A stretch of 64,000 nt of DNA from Defluviicoccus sp. bin129. GTDB lineage: Bacteria; Pseudomonadota; Alphaproteobacteria; MPNO01. The stretch covers positions 1-64,000 of the forward strand of contig MPNO01000015.1 of assembly GCA_002239065.1 (NCBI GenBank). Reading direction: 5' to 3'. Positions 1 through 8,134 of the stretch are shown here, piece by piece. The notes under the pieces were generated by a model, which saw nothing but the letters and a program-made list of their open reading frames with translations, did not search any database and was not told the DNA's origin. Position 1 is the stretch's first letter. Every line of letters begins with the position of its first letter. The position numbers and the translations under genes were made by a program.

Positions 1-96
1 CCGCTCGTCGCAATCCAGATCGCCCTCGCCGGTAACGCCGCGAACTTGATCGACAACCCTCAACAGCCAAACAGCCAAATCACAAACCAGAAATAA
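1..96 (+). CDS. Possible 3' end of an upstream gene
   Basis: Frame 1 is open from the window edge to a TAA at 94-96 (31 codons). The first half is GC-rich and alanine-rich, while the tail (about ..NPQQPNSQITNQK) is low-complexity and polar, like the end of a coding sequence. Too short to assign a family. It could equally be chance. Confidence 0.25.
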   Translation, partial: PLVAIQIALAGNAANLIDNPQQPNSQITNQK

Positions 97-103
97 AAAC
101 GGG

Positions 104-117
104 CGAGTAGTTACTCG
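104..117. promoter_or_regulatory. Perfect palindrome just upstream of the 120-890 gene
   Basis: CGAGTA-GT-TACTCG is a perfect 6-bp inverted repeat ending two bases before the ATG at 120, where the ribosome-binding site would be. No Shine-Dalgarno sequence is visible. It may be an operator or a hairpin limiting translation; this is inference from position only. Confidence 0.35.
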
Positions 118-119
118 AT

Positions 120-890
120 ATGAAAGGTTCAACCTGGACGGGTTTCTTCCGTAGTTCGCTCAATAAATTCGCTATTGCAGACGGAGAATACTTATTGAAA
201 TTAATTAAACAACAACACCAGCGGAAACTTCTCTATACTTTGTCCAAACGGGATCGCCGCTATCTCGACGTGCCGCAGGTTCCTACCCCGAGCGGAATGG
301 TTGAGGTTGAAATTCCTGAGGATGATTCGGACCACTTACCCGAAGCCGACAAGACGTCGGTGGTTAGCCGGGATGACTCGATACATATGCAGGCAAAAGT
401 CGCACAAATCGGTGCGGAAATGGGGTTTCGCATATGGGTCCCGCGGAATGACCGGCAGCGGGTGCAGGAGCACGTTCCGAGCAGTATGCACGAAATATTC
501 CTAGGCAAATTGCCTCTAAATTACGATGATACCACGCTTAGAACCATAGAGCAGATTGATGTCCTGTGGCTTAAGGGTCGATCCATTGCAAGAGCCTTCG
601 AGATTGAGCACACCACCGCGATCTATTCCGGGCTTCTCAGGATGGCCGATCTTCTTGCTCTCCAGCCCAATATGGATATCCGTCTGCACATCGTGGCTGC
701 GGAAGAGCGTCGGGACCAAGTATTGGGACAAATCAAACGGCCTGTATTTTCGTTATTGGAGCGCGGACCATTATACGAACAGTGTACCTATCTCTCCTAT
801 AATGCTATCCACGAATTAGGAAAAACGCCAAATCTCCATCATATTAGGGACACGATCATCGACGAGTACGAAGAGTCGGCAGAGATGTAG
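120..890 (+). CDS. Putative PD-(D/E)XK-like, restriction-associated protein of foreign origin
   Basis: 256 residues. A stop at 108-110 in the same frame makes ATG 120 the first possible ATG start. The C-terminal half has the layout of a PD-(D/E)XK nuclease fold: a helix ending GAEMGF (98-103), Asp147 in the strand IDVLWL, then Glu161-x-Glu163 in AFEIEHTTAIYSGLLRM. A similar segment occurs in hypothetical proteins near restriction-modification genes, from memory of the family. The expected catalytic Lys is not clear, so an inactive or purely DNA-binding version is possible. Its bases are much AT-richer than anything downstream, which suggests horizontal transfer. A truncated C-terminal fragment of a longer protein cannot be excluded. 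Confidence 0.5.
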   Translation: MKGSTWTGFFRSSLNKFAIADGEYLLKLIKQQHQRKLLYTLSKRDRRYLDVPQVPTPSGMVEVEIPEDDSDHLPEADKTSVVSRDDSIHMQAKVAQIGAEMGFRIWVPRNDRQRVQEHVPSSMHEIFLGKLPLNYDDTTLRTIEQIDVLWLKGRSIARAFEIEHTTAIYSGLLRMADLLALQPNMDIRLHIVAAEERRDQVLGQIKRPVFSLLERGPLYEQCTYLSYNAIHELGKTPNLHHIRDTIIDEYEESAEM

Positions 891-956
891 TGCGTTCTCT
901 AGCAACGCGTCTTGTGTGCGAGTATGGCATTCGTTCGACAGTACTGCACCCGCCCC

Positions 957-1844
957 CTACCGCTCCACCCCGGCCAGCCGCTCCAGCACGGCGCAGACGC
1001 TCGCCGCGTCGTCGGTCGCGTGGCCCTGGGCCCAGGCCGCGTTGTAGAGCGGGGCCGAGGCGGCGAAGAGGGGGGCGGCGCAGCCGATTTCGGCGGCGAA
1101 GTCGCCGATGACTTCGAGGTCCTTGCGGAACATGTCGATCGTCGCCGAGGCGTTGGAATAGTCGTTCGCCACCATCTGCGGGCCGCGCAGCTCGAAGATG
1201 CGCGAGTTGGCGGCGCTGTTGGAGATCACCTCGAAGACGGTCTCGGGCTCCAGCCCCGCCTTGAGGCCGAGCGCGAAGGCCTCGCCGGTGGCGACGTTGT
1301 GGATCGCGACCAGCAGGTTGGCGACGAACTTCATCCGGCTGCCGTTGCCGAACGCGCCGAGGTCGTACTGGGCGCGGGAAAACCCTTCGAAGACGTCGCC
1401 GAGCGACGCGATCGCCGCCGAATCGCCGCTGGCATAGACCACGAGGTCCCGGTTGACCGCCTGCGCGCCGGTGCCGCTCAGCGGCGTGTCGAGCAGGATC
1501 TTGCCGGTGTCCGCCAGCGCCGCCCGCCCCGCCTCCTTGACCGCGATGGGGAGCGTCGAGGTGTCGAAGGCGACGAGCCCGGGCCGGTCGGCGGCGGCGA
1601 TCCCGTCATCCCCGGCCATGACCGCCTCGAAGGCGGCGACCGAGGGGAGCGAGGTCAGCACGCAATCGGCGGCTTCGGCCACCGCGCGCGGGCTGTCGGC
1701 CAGCCCGCCGCCTGCCGCCGCCAGCGCGTCCTCGCGCGCCGGGTCGGGATCGCGCCCGACGACCGCGAAACCGGCCGCGATCAGGTTTTTGGCCATCGCC
1801 CCGCCCATCCGGCCGAGCCCCACGATTCCGACCCTCTTCGCCAT
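957..1844 (-). CDS. NAD(P)-dependent oxidoreductase, 3-hydroxyisobutyrate dehydrogenase family
   Basis: 295 residues, the usual family length. Start ATG 1844 is chosen because GGGAGAGGGG lies just upstream and the protein begins MAKRVGIVGLGRMGGAM, the N-terminal Rossmann dinucleotide loop; a longer in-frame start at 1928 adds unrelated residues. LDTPLSGTGAQA (118-129) matches the substrate-binding motif, and Lys172 in GNGSRMKFVANLL is the catalytic lysine position. Such enzymes oxidise short beta-hydroxy acids, or reduce tartronate semialdehyde, in the cytoplasm. It is divergent from the hydroxylase gene at 1922 with only 77 bases between, so both probably share a control region. The exact substrate cannot be told from sequence. 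Confidence 0.9.
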   Translation of the reverse strand: MAKRVGIVGLGRMGGAMAKNLIAAGFAVVGRDPDPAREDALAAAGGGLADSPRAVAEAADCVLTSLPSVAAFEAVMAGDDGIAAADRPGLVAFDTSTLPIAVKEAGRAALADTGKILLDTPLSGTGAQAVNRDLVVYASGDSAAIASLGDVFEGFSRAQYDLGAFGNGSRMKFVANLLVAIHNVATGEAFALGLKAGLEPETVFEVISNSAANSRIFELRGPQMVANDYSNASATIDMFRKDLEVIGDFAAEIGCAAPLFAASAPLYNAAWAQGHATDDAASVCAVLERLAGVER

Positions 1845-1921
1845 CGCCCCTCTCCCGCGCCACAGGGCGCCGCATGCTATAACGACCGCTCGGCACCATA
1901 GCGGCTCGGAACCGGCTCGGC

Positions 1922-4267
1922 ATGGCAAAACAGGGGGTGGGCGCGTCGATCCCGCGCAAGGAGGACGACCGGCTGATGCGCGGGCGCGGCCGCTTCGTCG
2001 CCGATTTCGGCCTCGCCGGCCAGCGCGAGGCGGCCTTCGTGCGCAGCCCCGTCGCGCATGCCCGGATCCGCGGGATCGACATCCCCGACGACATCCGTGG
2101 CCAGGTCTTCACCGCCGCCGACATGGCGGGCGTCAAGCCGATCCGCGCGGTCTCGGCGCTGCCCGGGTTCAAGCCCTCGGTCCAGCCCGCCCTCGCCCAT
2201 GACAAGGTGCGCCAGGTGGGCGAGGCGATCGCCATCTGCGTCGCCCCGACCCGCGCCGAGGCCGAGGACATGGCCGACCGCGTGGCGGTCGATTTCGACA
2301 TATTGCCGGCGGTCTCCGACATGCTCGCCGCGCGCGATGCGGACGCGCCGCTGGTGCACGAGGACTGGGGCGACAACGTGTTCCTCGAAACCCTGGTCGA
2401 GGACGACATCGAGGCGGTCGCCGCCCGCGCCGCGGTCAAGGTGACGCGCGAGGTGCGCACCGCGCGCCAGTGCATGGCGCCGATCGAGGGCAGAGGCGTG
2501 CTCGCCGAATGGGATCCGCGGCTGCGCCAGCTCACCGTGACCTCGGCCGCCCAGCTGCCCCATATCGTGCGCACCGGGATCGCCGAATGCCTCGGGCTCG
2601 ACCATGCCAGCGTCCGGGTGATCGCGCCCGATGTCGGCGGCGGGTTCGGCTACAAGGGGATCCTGGCGCCGGAAGAGGTCTCGATCTCCTGGCTCGCCAT
2701 GCGGCTGGAGCGCCCGGTGCGCTGGCTGGAAGACCGGCGCGAGCATCTGACCGCCAACGCCAATTGCCGCGAGCACCACTACATCGTCACCGGATATGCC
2801 GACGCCGACGGAAAGCTGCTCGGGCTCGAGGCCGAGGCGACGGTCGATGCCGGGGCCTATTCGGCCTACCCGTTCTCGGCCTGCCTGGAGGCCGCCCAGG
2901 TCGCGGCCATCCTGCCCGGACCCTATCTGTTCGACACCTTCCGCTGCCGCACCTGGTCGGTCGCCTCGAACAAGCCGCCGATCCTCCCCTTCCGTGGCGT
3001 GGCGCGGCCCGGCGTCTGCTTCGCGCTCGAGCTGGTGATCGACGCCATCGCCCGCGCGGTCGGCCGCGAGCCGCACGAAATCCGGCTCGACAATCTGGTC
3101 CGCCCCGAGCAGATGCCCTACGACAACATCACCGCCCGGCATTACGACAGCGGCGACTATCCGGAATGCCTGCGCCGCGCCGCCGCGGCGATCGACGTGG
3201 ACGGGGTGCGGGCGCGCCAGCGCCGCGGCGAGCCGGACGCACGCCGCATCGGGCTCGGCTTCTCGATCTTCTGCGAACAGGCCGGGCACGGCACCGCGGT
3301 CTATGCCGGCTGGGGAATCCCGATGATCCCGGGCTTCGAGCAGGCGGTGGCGCGGATGACGCCGGACGGCGGGCTCGAGCTCCGCGTCGGCGTGCACAGC
3401 CACGGCCAGGGGCTGGAGACCACGCTCGCCCAGGTGGCGCATGAGATGCTCGGCATCGAGACCGACGCCGTCAGGGTGGTGCTGGGCGACACCGCCTACA
3501 CCCCCTATTCGACCGGCACCTGGGGGTCGCGCTGCATGATCCAGGCGGGCGGCGCGGTGGCCGAGGCGTGCAAGCGGCTCGCCGGGCGCATCCGCCAGAT
3601 CGGTGCCGGGCTGCTCCAGGTCGATCCCGCCTCGGTGCGCCTCGAGGACGGCAAGGTGGCCGGCCCGTCGGGCAGCGTGACGCTGGCCGAGGTCGGGCGC
3701 ACCTGGTATCTCCGCCCGCAGGACTTGACGGGGGACGCCGACCCGCAGGGGCTGGAGGCGGTCGGCGGCTACAAGCCGGCGCGCGATTCCGGGACCTTCA
3801 GCTATGCCAGCCACGCCGCCGTGGTCGCCGTCGACACCGCCACCGGCGCGGTCGAGATCCTCGACTACGCGGTGGTCGAGGATGGCGGGGTGCTGGTCAA
3901 CCCGATGATCGTCGACGGCCAGGTCCATGGCGGCACCGGCCAGGGGATCGGCCAGGCGCTCTACGAGGAGATGCCCTACGCCGAGGACGGCCAGCCGCTC
4001 GCGCCGACGCTCGCCGACTACCTGCTGCCCGGGCCGACCGAGATCCCGCCGATCCGCGTCGACCACATGGAGAGCCCATCGCCCTACACCACCTTCGGCC
4101 AGAAGGGGATCGGCGAGGGCGGCGCGATCGGCCCGCCGGCCGCCATCGCCAACGCGATCAACGACGCGCTCGCCCCGCTCGGGGTCGAGATCACCGAATG
4201 CCCGATCACCCCGCGCCGGCTGCTGGCGGCGATCGCGGCGGCGGATCGTTCGAGCGGCGCGGGGTGA
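1922..4267 (+). CDS. Molybdenum hydroxylase large subunit (xanthine dehydrogenase/CoxL family)
   Basis: 781 residues. The N-terminus (PRKEDDRLMRGRGRFVADF) and overall length match the molybdopterin-cytosine-dinucleotide binding subunits that hydroxylate aromatic or N-heterocyclic rings. DVGGGFGYKG (237-246), HSHGQGLETT and the C-terminal GIGEGGAIGPPAAIANAI are family motifs; Glu732 is the catalytic base position. The loop facing the Mo site reads PFRGVARPG (356-364) in place of the common AYRGAGRPE, so substrate preference is probably unusual. No small FeS or FAD subunit is beside it; those are found only with the related gene at 11203-13569. Its 3' end overlaps the next gene by GTGA, implying translational coupling with the hydrolase pair. 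Confidence 0.92.
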   Translation: MAKQGVGASIPRKEDDRLMRGRGRFVADFGLAGQREAAFVRSPVAHARIRGIDIPDDIRGQVFTAADMAGVKPIRAVSALPGFKPSVQPALAHDKVRQVGEAIAICVAPTRAEAEDMADRVAVDFDILPAVSDMLAARDADAPLVHEDWGDNVFLETLVEDDIEAVAARAAVKVTREVRTARQCMAPIEGRGVLAEWDPRLRQLTVTSAAQLPHIVRTGIAECLGLDHASVRVIAPDVGGGFGYKGILAPEEVSISWLAMRLERPVRWLEDRREHLTANANCREHHYIVTGYADADGKLLGLEAEATVDAGAYSAYPFSACLEAAQVAAILPGPYLFDTFRCRTWSVASNKPPILPFRGVARPGVCFALELVIDAIARAVGREPHEIRLDNLVRPEQMPYDNITARHYDSGDYPECLRRAAAAIDVDGVRARQRRGEPDARRIGLGFSIFCEQAGHGTAVYAGWGIPMIPGFEQAVARMTPDGGLELRVGVHSHGQGLETTLAQVAHEMLGIETDAVRVVLGDTAYTPYSTGTWGSRCMIQAGGAVAEACKRLAGRIRQIGAGLLQVDPASVRLEDGKVAGPSGSVTLAEVGRTWYLRPQDLTGDADPQGLEAVGGYKPARDSGTFSYASHAAVVAVDTATGAVEILDYAVVEDGGVLVNPMIVDGQVHGGTGQGIGQALYEEMPYAEDGQPLAPTLADYLLPGPTEIPPIRVDHMESPSPYTTFGQKGIGEGGAIGPPAAIANAINDALAPLGVEITECPITPRRLLAAIAAADRSSGAG

Positions 4268-5205
4268 CGGCGCCCGCCCCCTCGGGCGCGGCCGGGTTGG
4301 TCCTGCCGCGGCCTCTGGCCGTGCTCGACCTCGCGATGGACGACGGCGCGCCGATCCGCGTGCTGCGCCACGGCAACCCGTCCGGGCCGCGCGTGGTGCT
4401 GAGCCACGGCAACGGCTTCGCGAGCGATGCCTATTTCCCGTTCTGGCGGCTGATGCTGGACCGCTTCGACCTCGTCCTGTTCGATTTCCGCAATTGCGGG
4501 CGCAACCCGTTCCACGCGGCGAAACCGCACGACTATCGCCGTTTCGCGCGCGACAACGCGGCGGTCCACGAGGCGATAGCCCGGGAATGGGGCGAGAAGA
4601 CCACGACCGGCGCGTTCCACTCGATGTCGGCGGTCGCCGCCCTGCTCGCGGTCGTCGACGGCGTCTGGCACTGGGATGCGCTGGTGCTGTTCGACCCGCC
4701 GGTGATGCCGCCCGAGGGCGACCCCTTGCGCGCGCCGCTGCTGGTCGAGGCCGAGGCGCTGCGCGACGCGGCCCTGATCCGCAAGCACCGGTTCCCCGAC
4801 CCCGACGAGCTCGCCGACGTGTTCCGCTATCTGCACCGGTTCCGCCGCCTGCGGGCGGGGGTGGCCGACCTCATCGCGGCCGCGACGCTGCGCTTCGATG
4901 CCGCGTCCGGGGAATGGCTGCTCTGCTGCCCGGGGCCGGTCGAGGCGGAGCTCTACATGGAGGTCGCGGCGCTGCCGATCTGGCAGCTTGCCGGCCCGCC
5001 CGCGCGCCCGCTGATGATCGTGGGGTCGGACCCGCAACCGGCCGACGCGCCGATGACCGCGCCCGGCTGCGCGAAGTTCTGCGCGACCCACGGCATCGAC
5101 TACGCCTGCGTGCCCGACACCGGCCATCTCCTGCAGCTCGAGGAGCCCGAGCGCTGCTTCGCGCTGATGGAGAGCTTCCTCGCCCGACACGGACTCGCCC
5201 GATGA
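4264..5205 (+). CDS. Alpha/beta hydrolase, first of a tandem pair
   Basis: 313 residues from GTG 4264, whose GTGA overlaps the stop of the preceding gene; the open frame extends further back inside that gene but the protein fold starts here. Oxyanion-hole loop SHGNGFASDAY (47-57); nucleophile elbow GAFHSMSA with Ser120; GHLLQLEEPERC near the C-terminus supplies the catalytic His. The elbow has Phe where most families have Gly two residues before the Ser. It closely resembles the next gene (shared RHGNPSGPR, AYxPFWRL, FHSxSAV), so the two arose by duplication. By context it may hydrolyse an amide or ester intermediate from ring cleavage, as NicD does for N-formylmaleamate; that role is inference. 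Confidence 0.85.
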   Translation: MTAPAPSGAAGLVLPRPLAVLDLAMDDGAPIRVLRHGNPSGPRVVLSHGNGFASDAYFPFWRLMLDRFDLVLFDFRNCGRNPFHAAKPHDYRRFARDNAAVHEAIAREWGEKTTTGAFHSMSAVAALLAVVDGVWHWDALVLFDPPVMPPEGDPLRAPLLVEAEALRDAALIRKHRFPDPDELADVFRYLHRFRRLRAGVADLIAAATLRFDAASGEWLLCCPGPVEAELYMEVAALPIWQLAGPPARPLMIVGSDPQPADAPMTAPGCAKFCATHGIDYACVPDTGHLLQLEEPERCFALMESFLARHGLAR

Positions 5206-6125
5206 CCGAACCGCCCGACATCTTCCGCGTCCCCGAACCGGCCGCCTCGTTCGACGCGGAGATGGAAGACGGCGCCGTCATCCGGGTGCGCCGCCACGGC
5301 AATCCTTCCGGGCCCCGGCTGGTGATGGCGCATGGCAACGGCTTCGCCATCGACGCCTATTACCCGTTCTGGCGGCTGCTCGCGGAGCGCTACGATCTGG
5401 CGATCTACGACCAGCGCAACCACGGCCGCAACCCGCGCCACGAAATCGGGCGCCACGACGTGCCCGCCTTCGTCGCCGACATGGACCGGCTGGTCGACCT
5501 GATCCCGGCGCATTTCGGCGCCAAGCCGACGGTCGGCGTGTTCCACTCGATCTCGGCGGTGACCGCGATCTGGCACGCGCTCGATCGCGGCCGGCGCTGG
5601 GACGCGCTGGCGCTGTTCGACCCGCCGCTGATCCCCTCGCCCGGCCACCGGGCGCACGAGGTGGCGCGGAGCTTCGAGCTCGGCCTCGCCGACTGGGCGG
5701 CGTCGCGGCCCGACCGCTTCGCCGACGCGATGGAGCTCGCCGCCCGCTTCGCCCGGTCGAAGGGCCTGGCGCGCTGGGTCGAGGGCGCGCACGCGCTGAT
5801 GGCGCGCGCGATCACCCGCGAGGACCCCGGGGGGGGCGTCGCGCTGAGCTGCCCGCGCGCGGGCGAGTCTCGGGTCTACCGCACCAATGCAGGGCTCGAC
5901 CTCTGCCCGCGCCTCGGCGAGCTCGCCGGGCCGCTGGTCTTCATCTCGTCCGATCCCGACGCCCCCGGGGCGCTCGCCCCCGGCAAGGTCGGGCGGGCGA
6001 TGAAGGAGGACCACGGCATCCAGTGGACGCCGATCGCCAACACCAGCCACCTGCTCCAGATCGAGCGCCCCGACGCCTGCCACGCCGCGCTCGAAGCGTT
6101 CCTGGCCCGGCTGTCCCTGGGTTAG
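5202..6125 (+). CDS. Alpha/beta hydrolase, second of a tandem pair
   Basis: 307 residues from ATG 5202, overlapping the previous stop by ATGA. It has the same architecture as its neighbour: AHGNGFAIDAYYPFW oxyanion loop (43-57), elbow VGVFHSISAV with Ser116, and a catalytic His in TSHLLQIERP. QRNHGRNPRHE (71-81) follows strand beta-4. The copy is diverged enough that the two proteins may act on different substrates or form a heterodimer. It ends 19 bases from the convergent NicX-like gene, so the two transcription units meet here. The family gives hydrolysis with confidence but not the substrate. Confidence 0.87.
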   Translation: MTEPPDIFRVPEPAASFDAEMEDGAVIRVRRHGNPSGPRLVMAHGNGFAIDAYYPFWRLLAERYDLAIYDQRNHGRNPRHEIGRHDVPAFVADMDRLVDLIPAHFGAKPTVGVFHSISAVTAIWHALDRGRRWDALALFDPPLIPSPGHRAHEVARSFELGLADWAASRPDRFADAMELAARFARSKGLARWVEGAHALMARAITREDPGGGVALSCPRAGESRVYRTNAGLDLCPRLGELAGPLVFISSDPDAPGALAPGKVGRAMKEDHGIQWTPIANTSHLLQIERPDACHAALEAFLARLSLG

Positions 6126-6144
6126 GGCCCGGCCGGGGGCGTGG

Positions 6145-7293
6145 TCAGCGCCCCTCGACCCGCATGTCGTCGGGCACGATGCGGCCGCTCTCGACGATGG
6201 CCTCGCCGTCCAGGGTCAGCGTGCAGCCCTTGAGCGGGATGTCGATATGGCACAGCGTGTCGTTGTCGCCGCCGATCTCGGTGTTGGGGCCGGTGGAGAA
6301 CAGCACGTTGCCGTAGAAGGCGCGCCCGTCCTGGCCGGTGGAGTTCGCCGCCGCCGGGTCGGTGCCCATGAAATCCCAGCGCGCCCGCGGATCGAGCCCC
6401 CAGCCGATATGCGAGATCGCATAGGCGCGCGGGTCGTCGTAGCTCGCCATGAAGCTCCGCAGCAACTCGGCGTCGAGCCCGCCGCCGGCGATGTCGGCGA
6501 TCATGCCGCGCTCGACGGTGAGGGTGATCGGGTCGACGACGTAGCGCATCGTCGGCAGCAGCAGCTGGTCGCCGGTGTCGATCACCACGGTCCCCTCGAC
6601 GCCCTCTTCCACCGCCCCGGTGTAGAGGAACACCCCCGGCCAGTGGTCCCAGCGCCCCGGCTCGTCGGTATAGCCGTATTGCTCGCCGATCCGGTAGCCG
6701 CCGAGCCGGTAGGTCACGTCGGTGCCGCCGGGCGAGGGGATGCGGAGCTCCTTCGCGGCGGCCAGCCGGGCCGAGCCGGCCTCGACCCGCCGGCGGGCGC
6801 CGGGGGCGGGGGCGGGCGGGTGGGCCCGGTCGGTGCCGCGGGGCGAGGTGAGGCGGAGCTCCTTCGCGGCGGCCAGCCGGGCCGAGCCGGCCTCGACCCG
6901 CCGGCGGTCGCCGGGGTCGGACACCATGCGCTTGAGCACCTCGATCGGCTCGATCACCAGCAGCATGCGCGGGCCGGCATCGGTGATCTCGGTCTGCTCC
7001 TCCGACCACAGCAACCCGACCAGGTCGACCACCATGTCGACGCGTTTCAGCGCCGCCATCGCCGGCGCGTTGCCCTTGAGCGAGTTGCCCGGGCCGAAGA
7101 AGCTGCCCGGCTGCTTCTTGATGTTGACCTGGAACGCATCGGCCTCGAGCTCGGACGCGGCGGCGAGGAACGCCGTCGCGTGCTCCGCCCGCACGTCGCC
7201 TTCCGAGAACACGGCGAGGCTGGTCCCCGGGCCCACATCGCAGAGCTCGAGCTCCTGCCTGAACAACGCGACCACGTCCGAATCCGTCGCCAT
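6145..7293 (-). CDS. NicX-type 2,5-dihydroxypyridine 5,6-dioxygenase with an internal duplication
   Basis: 382 residues from ATG 7293, preceded by GGAGGAAACG; longer starts add unrelated residues. Alignment from memory with Pseudomonas NicX (about 350 residues) is good over the whole length, including YADEPGRWDHWP-like and FYGNVLFSTGPNTEIGG segments. The Fe(II) ligands of NicX (two His, one Asp) correspond to His295 (ISHIGWG) and His349/Asp351 (CHIDIPL). NicX opens 2,5-dihydroxypyridine to N-formylmaleamate. The excess length is a 37-residue in-frame tandem duplication in the middle (separate entry). Downstream of the beta-barrel gene with an 87-base gap, it is probably the last gene of the - strand catabolic run. 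A related non-pyridine substrate remains possible. Confidence 0.8.
   Translation of the reverse strand: MATDSDVVALFRQELELCDVGPGTSLAVFSEGDVRAEHATAFLAAASELEADAFQVNIKKQPGSFFGPGNSLKGNAPAMAALKRVDMVVDLVGLLWSEEQTEITDAGPRMLLVIEPIEVLKRMVSDPGDRRRVEAGSARLAAAKELRLTSPRGTDRAHPPAPAPGARRRVEAGSARLAAAKELRIPSPGGTDVTYRLGGYRIGEQYGYTDEPGRWDHWPGVFLYTGAVEEGVEGTVVIDTGDQLLLPTMRYVVDPITLTVERGMIADIAGGGLDAELLRSFMASYDDPRAYAISHIGWGLDPRARWDFMGTDPAAANSTGQDGRAFYGNVLFSTGPNTEIGGDNDTLCHIDIPLKGCTLTLDGEAIVESGRIVPDDMRVEGR
6718..6915 (-). repeat. In-frame 111-bp tandem duplication inside the nicX-like gene
   Basis: Two near-identical stretches of about 87 bp start at 6718 and 6829, a period of exactly 111 bp (37 codons). Both encode RRRVEAGSARLAAAKELR followed by a variant of (L/I)(T/P)SP(R/G)GTD. 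Between them is a proline/alanine linker (RAHPPAPAPGA). NicX has one such unit, so the second is an insertion. The near-identity suggests a recent event. Confidence 0.9.
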
Positions 7294-7380
7294 CGTTTCC
7301 TCCGCCCTTTGCCGCCCGCCCCCGGGCGCGCCGGAAAACGCTAGCACCCGCGGTATTCGGCGGCAAGGAAAGCGGGCCGG

Positions 7381-8013
7381 TCAGAAGCGGTAGCGGAAGC
7401 CGGCTTCGAAGTTGTGCGCGCGGTAGGATTCGTCCTCGAGTATGCCGAAAAAGCGGTAGCCCAGGTGGATGTCGGCCCTGCCGGTCAGCGGGTAGCCGAC
7501 GCCGATCATGCCCTGGTAGGCGATGTCGGTCTCCGATTCCGAGACGGGGGTCTCAACTCTGCGCGTCTGGCCCCCGACCTCCACCGACACCGCTTCGAGG
7601 TCCGCCTTCTGGCGCACCGCTCCGAAACCGCCGCCGACATACGGCCGCACCGCCGTTCCTATGTCGAAGTCGACGACGCCGTTGAGCATGAAGCTGAGAG
7701 TGTCGAATTCGCCATCGAGCTTTATTGGCCCGAGCTCGTCGAAGTCGGTTTGGCGGTGGCCGATCTCGAATTCGGCGCGCAGTCCGGTCCCGGAGCGGTA
7801 GCCAAAGGCGCCCAGGATCCCCATCCCGTTATCGAAGCTAAAGTCGACGGACCCCGCACCTACCGCTATTTCGATGTCCCGCGGTACGACGTACATGCCG
7901 GTCAGGGATGCGTAAAATCCGGGCTCGCGGTCTTGCGCCTTCGCCGGGTGAGCCGGCGCGGCCAGCGCGAGCCCGAGCAGGCAGAGAAGAGGCCAGTTCC
8001 GAGGTCGAATCAT
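7381..8013 (-). CDS. Outer-membrane beta-barrel protein
   Basis: 210 residues. A signal peptide (MIRPRNWPLLCLLGLALAAPAHPAKA, cleavage before Gln) is followed by alternating polar/aromatic strands such as GLRAEFEIGHRQTDF, VRPYVGGGFGAV and ADIHLGYRFFGI. The chain ends FEAGFRYRF, with the C-terminal Phe recognised by the Bam complex. This fits the 8-stranded OmpA-like/OmpW-like surface-protein class. It sits between the Rieske beta subunit and the NicX-like gene on the same strand, so it could be a pore or surface protein made with the pathway. Function beyond membership of the barrel class is unknown. Confidence 0.85.
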   Translation of the reverse strand: MIRPRNWPLLCLLGLALAAPAHPAKAQDREPGFYASLTGMYVVPRDIEIAVGAGSVDFSFDNGMGILGAFGYRSGTGLRAEFEIGHRQTDFDELGPIKLDGEFDTLSFMLNGVVDFDIGTAVRPYVGGGFGAVRQKADLEAVSVEVGGQTRRVETPVSESETDIAYQGMIGVGYPLTGRADIHLGYRFFGILEDESYRAHNFEAGFRYRF

Positions 8014-8075
8014 CGTGCTTTCCCCCTTCGGTCAACCGGCACGCCCGGTGCCGGCCGACTCTTATACAACCATGG

Positions 8076-8103
8076 ATTGTAGCAGGGCTGCCAAATTCCC
8101 CAA
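8076..8103 (-). promoter_or_regulatory. Possible promoter before the beta-barrel gene
   Basis: On the - strand TTGGGG (8098-8103) and TACAAT (8076-8081) are 16 bp apart, 62 bases or more upstream of the ATG at 8013. It is a moderate sigma-70 match in an otherwise GC-rich 121-base gap, and suggests the beta-barrel and nicX-like genes can be transcribed separately from the Rieske genes. Confidence 0.3.
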
Positions 8104-8134
8104 GGAGAGAAACGCGGTCCGCGGGAGACCCGCC

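Noticed and set aside
957..1901. 329-residue + strand frame over the dehydrogenase
   Set aside because: Mirror frame of the hydroxyisobutyrate-type dehydrogenase, low-complexity and without motifs.
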